From positions 1 to 38,041 of the forward strand of contig CADBJR010000022.1 of assembly GCA_902795065.1 (NCBI GenBank): 38,041 bases of DNA. Reading direction: 5' to 3'. Positions 23,716 to 32,433 of the stretch are shown here, piece by piece. The notes under the pieces were generated by a model. That model was not told the DNA's origin, did not search any database, and saw only the letters and a list, made by a program, of their open reading frames with translations. Source of the DNA: an uncultured Coriobacteriaceae bacterium (GTDB lineage: Bacteria; Actinomycetota; Coriobacteriia; Coriobacteriales; Atopobiaceae). The translations under genes and the position numbers were made by a program. Each line of letters opens with the position of its first letter. Positions within the stretch are counted from its first letter, which is position 1.

Positions 23716-25038
23716 ATGCGCATGTACGACATCATCGAGAAGAAGCGCGACGGAGCCGCCCTCGCCGACGAGGAGATTGACTTCTTCGTCTCCGGCTACG
23801 TGGCGGGCGACATCCCCGACTATCAGGCGTCCGCCCTGTTCATGGCCATCTTCTTCCAGGGCATGGATGCGCGGGAGACCGCCCATCTCACCATGGCGAT
23901 GGCGCGCTCGGGCGATATGCTCGACCTCTCCTCGATTTCCGGCATCAAGGTCGACAAGCACTCAACGGGCGGGGTGGGCGACAAGACCACGCTCGTCGTG
24001 GTCCCGATCGTCGCTTCGCTCGGCGTGCCCGTGGCCAAGATCACCGGTCGAGGACTCGGCCACACAGGCGGCACCGTCGACAAGATGGAGTCGATTCCCG
24101 GGATCGATGTCGCCCCGAGCCGCGAGCGCTTCCTCGAGATCGCGCGCACGGCGGGAGGCGTCGTGGTCGGCCAGTCGGGCAATCTCGACCCCGCCGACAA
24201 GAAGTTCTACGCCTTGCGCGACGTAACGGCTACGGTGAACAGCATGCCGCTCATCGCGTCGAGCGTCATGAGCAAGAAGATCGCCGCGGGCGCCGACCGC
24301 ATCCTGCTCGAGGTTACCTGCGGCAACGGCGCCTTCATGAAGTCGGTCGACGATGCCATCGAGCTTTCGCGCCAGATGGTCGAGATCGGCGAGAACGTGG
24401 GCCGCACCACGGTGGCGCTCATCACCGATATGGGCGTGCCGCTCGGCGCCTGTGTGGGCAATGCGCTCGAGGTGCGCGAGGCCTGCGACGTGCTGCAGGG
24501 GAGGGGACCTGCAGACGTGACCGAGGTCTGCCTCGAGCTTGCGGCGAACATGGCCGAGCTCGGCGGCAAGGGGACGCTCGACGAGTGCCGCGTCCTTGCT
24601 GCTGCGAGCATCTCCGACGGCAGCGCGTTCGCCAAGTTCCGCGAGATCGTCGCTGCTCTCGGAGGGGAGGCGGCTGCCCTCGACGACCCTGCGTTGCTCC
24701 CGCAGGCGGCCTGCTCGCGCGTTGTCCGCGCTCCGCGCGGCGGATTCGTCTGGGAGATGGATACCGAGCGCGTGGGAACGGCGTCGGTCATCCTCGGAGC
24801 GGGCCGCGCCAAAAAGGAGGACGGCATCGACTACGCTGCCGGCATCGTGCTCGCACGGAAGACGGGCGATGCGGTTGCGGAGGGCGACGTCATCGCCACG
24901 CTGTATGCTGCCCGCGAGGATCTGCTCGACGATGGCGAGCGGGTGCTGCTCGACGCCTACGACATCCGCGATGAGATGCCCGGTGAGCGAAGGCATTTCT
25001 ACGCCCGCGTCTCGCGAGACGGCATCGAGCGTTATTGA
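23716..25038 (+). CDS. pdp: Pyrimidine-nucleoside phosphorylase
   Basis: The enzyme cleaves uridine, deoxyuridine and thymidine with phosphate, giving sugar-1-phosphates for DeoB. The 440-residue protein has the class II nucleoside phosphorylase layout. The N-terminal helical domain has DYQASALFMAIFFQGMD. The glycine-rich phosphate region is KVDKHSTGGVGDKTTLVVVPI. The family signature appears as GRGLGHTGGTVDKMESIPG, and a C-terminal mixed domain follows. GAGGAGGA precedes the ATG at a good distance. It ends the deo-type operon and converges on the HTH gene across repeat locus B. Whether it is Pdp or DeoA in specificity cannot be settled by eye; length and neighbours favour Pdp. Confidence 0.93.
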   Translation: MRMYDIIEKKRDGAALADEEIDFFVSGYVAGDIPDYQASALFMAIFFQGMDARETAHLTMAMARSGDMLDLSSISGIKVDKHSTGGVGDKTTLVVVPIVASLGVPVAKITGRGLGHTGGTVDKMESIPGIDVAPSRERFLEIARTAGGVVVGQSGNLDPADKKFYALRDVTATVNSMPLIASSVMSKKIAAGADRILLEVTCGNGAFMKSVDDAIELSRQMVEIGENVGRTTVALITDMGVPLGACVGNALEVREACDVLQGRGPADVTEVCLELAANMAELGGKGTLDECRVLAAASISDGSAFAKFREIVAALGGEAAALDDPALLPQAACSRVVRAPRGGFVWEMDTERVGTASVILGAGRAKKEDGIDYAAGIVLARKTGDAVAEGDVIATLYAAREDLLDDGERVLLDAYDIRDEMPGERRHFYARVSRDGIERY

Positions 25039-25229
25039 TACCGGTTTTCGGTACCGGTTTTCGGGACGGTTCCTTTTTCGCGGTTTTCCGCGAAAAAGGA
25101 ACCGTCCCGAAAGCGCGGAAAACCGCGAAAAAGGAACCGTCCCGAAAGCGCGGAAAACCGCGAAAAAGGAACCGTCCCGAAAGCGCAGCGCGGAAAACCG
25201 CGAAAAAGGAACCGTCCCATATTGCAGGT
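25039..25229 (-). repeat. Composite palindromic repeat, locus B (three tandem units)
   Basis: Read on the plus strand: two tandem 13-base copies of TACCGGTTTTCGG (25039-25064), then a 46-base perfect palindrome (arms 25063-25083 and 25088-25108, loop TTTT). Three direct units follow at 25109-25143, 25144-25178 and 25179-25218; the third carries a 5-base insertion. The shared boundary is at 25219-25229. Read on the minus strand, it starts directly at the stop codon of the HTH gene, in the same polarity as loci A and C. The units lack spacers, so it is not a CRISPR array. It fills the whole 190-base gap. Confidence 0.9.
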
Positions 25230-25948
25230 TAGAGGAGGGGCTGGTCGAACTCGTAGAGCGCCTCGTTCACGGCGAAGAGATCGTAGTCGCCGTTCCTGAT
25301 GAAAAACTCCACGATGACATCGCGCTTGCTCGCATGCGAGAGGGCGAAGCCGGCGCGCTCGAGCAGGCTTTTCGTCTCGTCGAGCGAGAGCTTGAGCGCG
25401 ATGGCGAGCGCGAGCACCGTCTTCTTCGCCGGCCGGTAGTCCGCGTCGCTGCGGATGCGCGAGAAGAGCTGGCGGCTCATGTGCGCGCGCTTGTACACCT
25501 GCACGTCGGTCATGCCCTTGCGGTCGATGAGCTCGAGGAGCGTGGTCGAGAAGGGCTCGTCGAGCTGGTCGAGCCACGCGGCGAGGCTCGGCTTCTCAGC
25601 CTTCGAGGATGCGCGCATCCTGGGGAATCCGCCCATCGTCTCGAGGGGCGTCGTCCGCTGCGGCATCGGCGCCGATGGAGCCGCCATCTGCTTCGCCGGC
25701 GTCGGCGGCGCAGCGTACCCGGACATGGACGGCGCGGAGTAATTCCCGTAGTCCTCCGCAGACGGCGCGCAGAAGGACTCCTCCGCCACCTGCGGGAAGG
25801 CGTGCTCCGCCGCGGGGACATCCTCCCGAGCAGCGCTCAGCTCGACGGCAGCGGCGACGGCGTCCTCGTCGATGAAGGTGCGGTCGATGAAGGCGGAGAT
25901 CCTCCCGATCAGGTCGCTGTCGAGCCGCTTTCTCCTGAATCCGAGCAT
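25229..25948 (-). CDS. HTH-domain protein of unknown function, paired with a vWA protein
   Basis: The 239-residue protein has three parts. The N-terminal 40 residues are basic, then helical. A linker (about 45-120) is rich in A, P, S and M, probably disordered. The C-terminal domain (about 122-239) reads as a Cro/C1-like helix-turn-helix: GMTDVQVYKRAHMSRQLFSRI, then KKTVLALAIALKLSLDETKSLL. It ends in a conserved-looking RDVIVEFFIRNGDYDLFAVNEAL. No enzyme motif is seen. GGAGGCGG precedes the ATG. It lies 41 bases after the vWA gene on the same strand, and a TACAAT in that gap could be an internal -10. Function is unknown; it could regulate the pair or act as a scaffold. Confidence 0.75.
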   Translation of the reverse strand: MLGFRRKRLDSDLIGRISAFIDRTFIDEDAVAAAVELSAAREDVPAAEHAFPQVAEESFCAPSAEDYGNYSAPSMSGYAAPPTPAKQMAAPSAPMPQRTTPLETMGGFPRMRASSKAEKPSLAAWLDQLDEPFSTTLLELIDRKGMTDVQVYKRAHMSRQLFSRIRSDADYRPAKKTVLALAIALKLSLDETKSLLERAGFALSHASKRDVIVEFFIRNGDYDLFAVNEALYEFDQPLL

Positions 25949-25989
25949 CTCCGCCTCCGTTCCCGCGTTCTACCTGCGCCTATTGTACG

Positions 25990-26655
25990 CTAGCGGCGCC
26001 TGAACAGGCCGCGCTTGGCCGTGTCGCGCTCGACCTTCTCCTTCCAGTTCCCGCTGATGGGCATGCCCTGCGGCGCCGAGCGCATGCTGCAGGTCGCCTC
26101 GGCGATCGCGTCGTACATGACCGTGCTGCCCTCGCTGTCGGCCAGATAGGTCGCCGCGCGGTCGGCGTTGATGCCCAGACGCCCGGCCTCGCCCACGGCG
26201 TCGATGTTGGCGCCGAGGAAGATGAACTCCCAGCCCTCCTCGGTCCGTGCCTCGATCGCTTTCTTGACGTCGGCGTAGCTGTAGCGGGAGCTCGCGTTCT
26301 CGAGGCCGTCGGTCGTGATGACGAAGATCACGCGTCCGGCCTTGTACTCCTCGGGCATGTAGCCCTGCACGCGCTTGATGTGCTTGATCGAGTCGCCCAC
26401 CGCGTCGAGCAGCGCCGTGCAGCCGCGCACCTGGTAGTCCTTCGCGGTGAGGTCCGCGACCTCGGCGATCGGCTTGCGGTCGACGATCACGTCGACGGTC
26501 GTGTCGAACAGCACGATCGAGACGTTCGCATCGCCCTCGAGCGCGCGGTTCTTCGCGAGCGTCGCGTTGATGCCGCCGATCGTGTCGCTCTCGAGGCCGC
26601 CCATCGACCCGCTGCGGTCGACGATGAAGACCAGCTCGGTGAGATCCTTGTTCAT
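25990..26655 (-). CDS. von Willebrand factor A domain protein
   Basis: The 221-residue protein is almost entirely one vWA domain. The metal-ion-dependent adhesion site is intact: FIVDRSGSMGG (D.S.S) near residue 8, a threonine in RGCTALLDAVG, and the later TTDGLEN. There is no signal peptide or transmembrane span, so it should act in the cytoplasm. It is close in form to TerY-like vWA proteins, but no Ter genes, phosphatase or kinase are nearby. It ends in a basic RDTAKRGLFRRR. The ATG at 26655 is chosen because GAAGGAG precedes it. The HTH gene follows 41 bases on, and argG diverges upstream. Confidence 0.88.
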   Translation of the reverse strand: MNKDLTELVFIVDRSGSMGGLESDTIGGINATLAKNRALEGDANVSIVLFDTTVDVIVDRKPIAEVADLTAKDYQVRGCTALLDAVGDSIKHIKRVQGYMPEEYKAGRVIFVITTDGLENASSRYSYADVKKAIEARTEEGWEFIFLGANIDAVGEAGRLGINADRAATYLADSEGSTVMYDAIAEATCSMRSAPQGMPISGNWKEKVERDTAKRGLFRRR

Positions 26656-26721
26656 GGTGTGCTCCTTCTCTTCGGTCATCCTCCGGGGCACCATCAAGAT
26701 AGGCCGCGCGCGCCGCGCTGC

Positions 26722-26740
26722 GGTCAATCGGCGGTTGACA
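26722..26740. promoter_or_regulatory. Back-to-back -35 dyad between the vWA gene and argG
   Basis: GGTCAA (26722-26727) reads TTGACC on the minus strand. TTGACA (26735-26740) is a consensus -35 on the plus strand. The core GTCAA-N7-TTGAC is palindromic. Matching -10 elements are weak: TATCTT at 26701 to 26696 on the minus strand with long spacing, and none clear on the plus strand. Confidence 0.35.
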
Positions 26741-26801
26741 TCGTGTGGAGATTCGAATCGTGAAATGTTTCATGTATAGAAACTGCGTGTATTTCCTCAA
26801 T

Positions 26802-26830
26802 ACATGCATATTGGATGGAGTAACATGCAT
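26802..26830. promoter_or_regulatory. Candidate ArgR operator region upstream of argG
   Basis: The octamer ACATGCAT occurs at 26802-26809 and 26823-26830, exactly 21 bases apart. The region is AT-rich in a GC-rich genome. ArgR boxes are AT-rich dyads commonly set in tandem with about 21 bases between centres. This fits repression of argG by arginine, but the match to the classical TGAAT/ATTCA half-sites is partial. Confidence 0.45.
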
Positions 26831-26869
26831 TCACACGAAATTGCACGGCAAAAAGATTGAAGGTGCATC

Positions 26870-28096
<1,227 letters not shown>

Positions 28097-28150
28097 GGGC
28101 GCAGCGTCCCGCGCCTGCCGCCCATGCGGTAGGATTGCATCAGACACGTC

Positions 28151-28180
28151 GGCGCGTGCGGCCATCCGTGCGCGCCGTTT
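28151..28180 (+). terminator. Hairpin between argG and argH
   Basis: GGCGCGTGCGG (28151-28161) and CCGTGCGCGCC (28166-28176) form an 11-bp stem with two mismatches and a 4-base loop, followed by GTTTCTC. It may be a weak terminator or attenuator that lowers argH relative to argG. The T-run is short. Confidence 0.4.
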
Positions 28181-28198
28181 CTCATCCGGGAGGTTCCC

Positions 28199-29581
28199 AT
28201 GGCGCTCTGGTCGGGCAGGTTCGAGGAGGCAACCAACGAGTACGCGCTCAAGTGGGGTGCGTCGCTCGAGACGGACAAGGTCATGGCGGAGCATGACATC
28301 GCGGGCTCGATCGCGCATGCGCGCATGCTGTCCGAGCAGGGCATCATCTCCGAGCAGGACTTCGACGACATCGAGGCGGGCCTCGGGCGCATCCGCACGC
28401 AGATTAGGGAGGGCACCTTCGCCTGGGACGAGCGCGACGAGGACGTCCACATGGCCATCGAGCGCGCCCTCACGGCCGACATCGGCGCTGCCGGCGCGCG
28501 CCTGCATACGGGCCGCTCGCGCAACGACCAGGTGGCGACCGACATCCGCCTGCTCGCCAAGGAGCTCGCCGACGACCTGCTCTCCGAGAACAACTCCCTG
28601 CGCGAGGTCCTGCTCGATGCCGCGGAGAAGTACGTGGACGTGGTGATGCCGGGCTACACGCACCTGCAGCACGCGCAGCCCGTGCTCCTCTCGCACCACC
28701 TGCTCGCGTACTTCTGGATGCTCACGCGCGACCATGACCGCCTGGGGTTCGCGTTCGACGCCGCCGACGCCAACCCGCTGGGATCCGCCGCGCTCGCCGG
28801 CACGAGCTATCCGCTCGATCGCGACCGCACCACCGAGCTGCTCGACTTCGCCACGACGATGCCCAACTCGCTCGACGCGGTGTCCGACCGCGACTACCTG
28901 CTCGACCTCGTGTACGCCTGCGCGGTCTCGATGATGCACCTCTCGCGCCTCGCCGAGGAGATCGTGCTGTGGTCGTCGTCTGAGTTCGGGTTCATCACGC
29001 TGTCGGATTCCTGGTCGACGGGTTCGTCCATCATGCCGCAGAAGAAGAACCCCGACTTCGCCGAGCTCACGCGCGGCAAGATGGGTCGCGTGGTGGGGCA
29101 CCTCATGGGGCTGCTCGTCACGATGAAGGGGCTGCCGCTTGCCTACAACAAGGACCTCCAGGAGTGCAAGGAGGGCATCGTCGACGCCGTCGACACGCTG
29201 CTCGGCTGCTACATCGCGATGGAGGGCATGATCGCCACGATGAAGGTCAACCGCAAGCGCATGGCCGCTGCGGCGGGCGAGGGCTTCACTGCCGCCACCG
29301 ACATCGCCGACTACCTCGCCAAGAAGGGCATGCCCTTCCGCGAGGCGCATGCGGTCGTGGGCGGGCTCGTGCTGGAGTGCGAGAAGCGCGGCTGCGGGCT
29401 GGAGGACCTCACGCTCGACGACCTGCGCGCCGCGAGCGACCTGTTCGAGGACGACATCATCGGCACGCTCGATCCCGAGGGCATCGCCAACGCCCGCACC
29501 ACCTACGGCGGCACCGGCATCGACGCCGTGCTCCTGCAATTCGAGGAAGCGCGGGAGGTCCTCGAGGACGACTACCTCTGA
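28199..29581 (+). CDS. argH: Argininosuccinate lyase
   Basis: ArgH splits argininosuccinate into arginine and fumarate. The 460-residue protein begins ALWSGRFEEATNEYALKW and has the substrate region IGAAGARLHTGRSRNDQVATD. VMPGYTHLQHAQPV carries the catalytic histidine, and the superfamily signature is GSSIMPQKKNPDFAELTRG. Length is normal. GGGAGG lies just before the ATG. It follows argG in the usual order. Its stop is followed within 20 bases by repeat locus C. Confidence 0.97.
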   Translation: MALWSGRFEEATNEYALKWGASLETDKVMAEHDIAGSIAHARMLSEQGIISEQDFDDIEAGLGRIRTQIREGTFAWDERDEDVHMAIERALTADIGAAGARLHTGRSRNDQVATDIRLLAKELADDLLSENNSLREVLLDAAEKYVDVVMPGYTHLQHAQPVLLSHHLLAYFWMLTRDHDRLGFAFDAADANPLGSAALAGTSYPLDRDRTTELLDFATTMPNSLDAVSDRDYLLDLVYACAVSMMHLSRLAEEIVLWSSSEFGFITLSDSWSTGSSIMPQKKNPDFAELTRGKMGRVVGHLMGLLVTMKGLPLAYNKDLQECKEGIVDAVDTLLGCYIAMEGMIATMKVNRKRMAAAAGEGFTAATDIADYLAKKGMPFREAHAVVGGLVLECEKRGCGLEDLTLDDLRAASDLFEDDIIGTLDPEGIANARTTYGGTGIDAVLLQFEEAREVLEDDYL

Positions 29582-29601
29582 TCCGCTTCAACCCTGAATT
29601 T

Positions 29602-29693
29602 GGGACGGTTCCTTTTTCGCGGTTTTCCGCGAAAAAGGAACCGTCCCAAAAGCGCGGAAAAGCGCGAAAAAGGAACCGTCCCCAATTGCAGGT
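29602..29693 (-). repeat. Composite palindromic repeat, locus C (between argH and the YitT gene)
   Basis: On the plus strand it has a 46-base perfect palindrome (arms 29602-29622 and 29627-29647, loop TTTT). One 35-base direct unit follows (29648-29682, one substitution relative to locus B), then the shared boundary CAATTGCAGGT (29683-29693). Polarity follows the minus-strand YitT gene, whose stop lies 13 bases beyond the boundary. Confidence 0.9.
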
Positions 29694-29705
29694 CGGGCTG
29701 AGACG

Positions 29706-30623
29706 TCAGGTACGTCGGAAGCCGTGGCCGATGATCTCCGAGCTGCTCACGATGGTCATGAAGGCGTTCGGCTCGAGGCTGCGCACGTAGTTGCGCAGCT
29801 GGGCGGCCTCATGGCGGTTGAGGACCGTGACGATGGTCTCGAAGCTCCTGCCCGAGAACCCGCCGCGCTCGTAGCGCAGCGTCGCCGTGCGGTGGAGGTC
29901 GCGCACGATGTAATCCATGATGGGCTGCGGGTCGTTCGCGATGATCGAGATCACCTTGCTCGTGTTGACGCTCTCGATAAACTGGTCCACGACGAGCGCC
30001 TTCGCCACGAGGCCGAGCACGCAGTAGAGGCCGGTGCGCGGGCCGTAGAGGATAGCAGCCCATGCGACGATGCCCATGTCGGCCACGAGCAGCGCCGTGC
30101 CGATCTGGAGCGAGGTGTGCTTCTTCAGGATCATGGCGAGGATGTCGGTGCCGCCCGTCGACGCGCCGATGTTGAACACGAACGCCGACCCGATGCCGGG
30201 CAGCATGACCGCGAAGATGAGCTCGAGCAGCGTGTCGTCCGTGAGCGGTGCGGACAGCGGGATGAGCTGCTCGAACAGGCTCACGTACGCGGAGAGCGCG
30301 AACGACGAGAAGATCGTCCAGCCCATGGAGTCCCTGTCGAGGAAGATGAACCCAAGCACGACGAGCACGGCGTTGACGATCCACATGATGGCGCCCACGG
30401 GAAGCCCCGGGTTGAGCGTCGAGATGATGATCGAGATGCCGGACGTGCCGCCGAGCGCGAAGTGGTTGGGCGCCTTGAAGACCACGATGCCCAGCGCCGT
30501 GAGGATGAGGCCGAGGTTGAGCAGCAGGAAGAACTTCACGCGCGAGGGCTGCTCGCGTCCCTGGGAGATGCGCTCGTTGGATTCCTTCTCCTCGGTGCTC
30601 AGCTCGTCGGTGTAGTCATGCAT
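29706..30623 (-). CDS. YitT family membrane protein
   Basis: The 305-residue protein has a hydrophilic N-terminal tail of about 30 residues and about five or six transmembrane helices (starting near residue 31 with FFLLLNLGLILTALGIVVF). It includes the family motif FNIGASTGGTDILAMIL. A soluble C-terminal DUF2179 domain follows (about 215-305, SKVISIIANDP, then YERGGFSGRSFETIVTVL). This is the standard YitT (DUF161 plus DUF2179) architecture. The transported substrate, if any, is unknown. GGGGAG precedes the ATG. It is divergent from purB and convergent with argH. Confidence 0.9.
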   Translation of the reverse strand: MHDYTDELSTEEKESNERISQGREQPSRVKFFLLLNLGLILTALGIVVFKAPNHFALGGTSGISIIISTLNPGLPVGAIMWIVNAVLVVLGFIFLDRDSMGWTIFSSFALSAYVSLFEQLIPLSAPLTDDTLLELIFAVMLPGIGSAFVFNIGASTGGTDILAMILKKHTSLQIGTALLVADMGIVAWAAILYGPRTGLYCVLGLVAKALVVDQFIESVNTSKVISIIANDPQPIMDYIVRDLHRTATLRYERGGFSGRSFETIVTVLNRHEAAQLRNYVRSLEPNAFMTIVSSSEIIGHGFRRT

Positions 30624-30735
30624 GCGCTTCTCCCCACATCGTCGGATGCGATGACGCCCTACAGCTCAAACCCTATCACATGGGATGTTCGGTGGTGACG
30701 TGAACCGCAAGGTGCTGCGCGTATGGCCGTCGCGG

Positions 30736-30741
30736 TAGAAT
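30736..30741 (+). promoter_or_regulatory. -10 element of purB
   Basis: TAGAAT lies 31 bases before the purB ATG and precedes GGAGGAAAGGA. The -35 is poor. No PurR box or purine riboswitch was recognised in the 149-base gap. Confidence 0.45.
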
Positions 30742-30772
30742 GGAAAGGTCAGCCTGGAGGAAAGGACCGCGC

Positions 30773-32119
30773 ATGATCGACCGCTACACCGGCAAGGAGA
30801 TGGGCCATATCTTCTCGCTCGAGAACAAGTACGCCATCTGGCAGGAGATCGAGGTGCTCGCCTGCGAGGCGCAGGCCGAGCTCGGCACCATCGGCATCAC
30901 GCGCGAGGAGGCAGCGTGGATCCGCGCGCATGCCGCATTCGACAAGGACGAGGTCGACGCCATCGAGGCCGTCACCAACCACGACGTCATCTCCTTCCTC
31001 ACCAACATGGGCTCCTACATCGACGCCGAGGTCCCCGAGGACGAGCCGAAGCCGAGCCGCTGGGTCCACTACGGCATGACCTCCACCGACCTCGGCGACA
31101 CCGCCATGTGCTACCAGCTCGTCCAGGCGTGCGACATCCTGATCCGCCGCACCCGCGCCTGCGCCGAGATCGCCAAGCGCCGCGCCTTCGAGGAGCGCGA
31201 CACCCTCTGCGTGGGCCGCACCCACGGCATCCACGCCGAGCCCATGACCTTCGGCATGAAGTTCGCGAGCTGGGCCTGGGAGCTCAAGCGCGACCACGAC
31301 CGCCTCGTCGACGCCCGCGCCAACGTGGCCTTCGGCGCCATCTCCGGCGCGGTGGGCACCTACTCCTCGATCGACCCCTATGTGGAGGAGTACGTCTGCA
31401 GCCACCTCGGCCTCGCGCACGACCCGCTCTCCACGCAGGTCATCTCGCGCGACCACCACGCCTACCTCGCCGGCGTGCTCGCCACCTGCGCCGCCACCTG
31501 CGAGCGCATCGCCACCGAGATGCGCGCCCTGCAGAAGACCGATACACTCGAGGCCGAGGAGCCGTTCCGCAAGGGACAGAAGGGCTCCAGCGCCATGCCC
31601 CACAAGCGCAACCCCATCACCTGCGAGAAGATCTGCGGCCTCGCGCGCGTGGTCAAGGCCAACGCGCAGGTCGCCTTCGACAACGTGGCGCTCTGGCACG
31701 AGCGCGACATCAGCCACTCCTCGGCGGAGCGCGTCGCCCAGGCCGACAGCTTCATCGCCCTCGACCACATGCTCGACAAGCTCGAGTTCCTGCTCGCCGG
31801 CATGGTGCTCTACCCGGCGCAGATGATGGCCAACCTCAACAAGACGCGCGGCATGCTGTTCTCGTCCAAGGTGCTGCTTGCGCTCGTCGACACGGGCATC
31901 ACGCGTGAGGATGCCTACAAGGTCGTCCAGTCCAACGCGATGGCCGTGTGGGCCGATATCCAGCAGGGCATCGCCGGGCCGAGCTTCCGCGAGCGTCTCG
32001 AGGCCGACCCCGCCTGCACGCTCGGCGCCGAGCAGCTCGACGCGATCTTCGACCCGCGCAGCTTCCTCACGCGCTCGGGCATCATGTTCGACCGCCTCGA
32101 GACCCTCACGTTCGACTGA
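30773..32119 (+). CDS. purB: Adenylosuccinate lyase
   Basis: PurB acts twice in purine synthesis: it releases fumarate from SAICAR and from adenylosuccinate. The 448-residue protein has VHYGMTSTDLGDTA and GRTHGIHAEPMTFGMKFASW with the conserved histidines. It also has the fumarase-superfamily signature GSSAMPHKRNPITCEKICG. The ATG at 30773 is chosen because the GGAGGAAAGGA site precedes it; an in-frame ATG at 30740 lies within the -10 element. A TSCPD-domain gene follows 43 bases later. purC, whose product PurB uses, is four genes downstream. Confidence 0.97.
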   Translation: MIDRYTGKEMGHIFSLENKYAIWQEIEVLACEAQAELGTIGITREEAAWIRAHAAFDKDEVDAIEAVTNHDVISFLTNMGSYIDAEVPEDEPKPSRWVHYGMTSTDLGDTAMCYQLVQACDILIRRTRACAEIAKRRAFEERDTLCVGRTHGIHAEPMTFGMKFASWAWELKRDHDRLVDARANVAFGAISGAVGTYSSIDPYVEEYVCSHLGLAHDPLSTQVISRDHHAYLAGVLATCAATCERIATEMRALQKTDTLEAEEPFRKGQKGSSAMPHKRNPITCEKICGLARVVKANAQVAFDNVALWHERDISHSSAERVAQADSFIALDHMLDKLEFLLAGMVLYPAQMMANLNKTRGMLFSSKVLLALVDTGITREDAYKVVQSNAMAVWADIQQGIAGPSFRERLEADPACTLGAEQLDAIFDPRSFLTRSGIMFDRLETLTFD

Positions 32120-32162
32120 CATCCCGCCCCGTGCGCGGGAACCGTTTGAAAGGAAGAGAACC

Positions 32163-32432
32163 ATGATCGAGCTCACCTACCGTCCGCGCGGCGTCTGCTC
32201 GCAGCTCATCTACATCGCGATCGACGACGCGGGCGAGACCATCGAGGACGTCGCCTTCTACGGCGGCTGCGCGGGCAACCTGCTCGCCATCTCCAAGCTC
32301 CTCAAGGGGGCCTCGGTCGACAAGACGATCGAGCTGCTCGAGGGCAACCCCTGCGGACCGCGGCCCACGTCCTGCACCGACCAGCTCACGAAGGCCCTGC
32401 GCGAGGCGAAGTCGCAGGTGAAGGCCGGCTAG
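32163..32432 (+). CDS. TSCPD-domain protein (TIGR03905-like)
   Basis: The 89-residue protein consists of a single small domain: ELTYRPRGVCSQLIYIAID at the start, FYGGCAGNLLAISKLLKG in the middle, and CGPRPTSCTDQLTKAL near the end. The TSC.DQL motif and four conserved-looking cysteines (at about 12, 38, 64 and 70) suggest a metal or redox site. The domain also occurs at the C-terminus of some vitamin B12-dependent ribonucleotide reductases, but the stand-alone form has no established role. GAAAGGAAGAG precedes the ATG. The next gene begins one base after its stop, so the two are coupled. Confidence 0.8.
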   Translation: MIELTYRPRGVCSQLIYIAIDDAGETIEDVAFYGGCAGNLLAISKLLKGASVDKTIELLEGNPCGPRPTSCTDQLTKALREAKSQVKAG

Positions 32433-32433
32433 G

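Noticed and set aside
25063-25218. Possible CRISPR array
   Set aside because: The 35-base units are directly abutting with no spacers, each is internally palindromic, and there are no cas genes.
25990-26655. Tellurite-resistance (TerY) annotation for the vWA gene
   Set aside because: The vWA domain is similar in form, but no TerD-family, TerC, phosphatase or kinase genes are nearby, so the specific name is not supported.
30624-30772. Purine riboswitch or PurR box before purB
   Set aside because: The conserved purine aptamer junction sequences are not seen, and no convincing operator dyad was found by eye.
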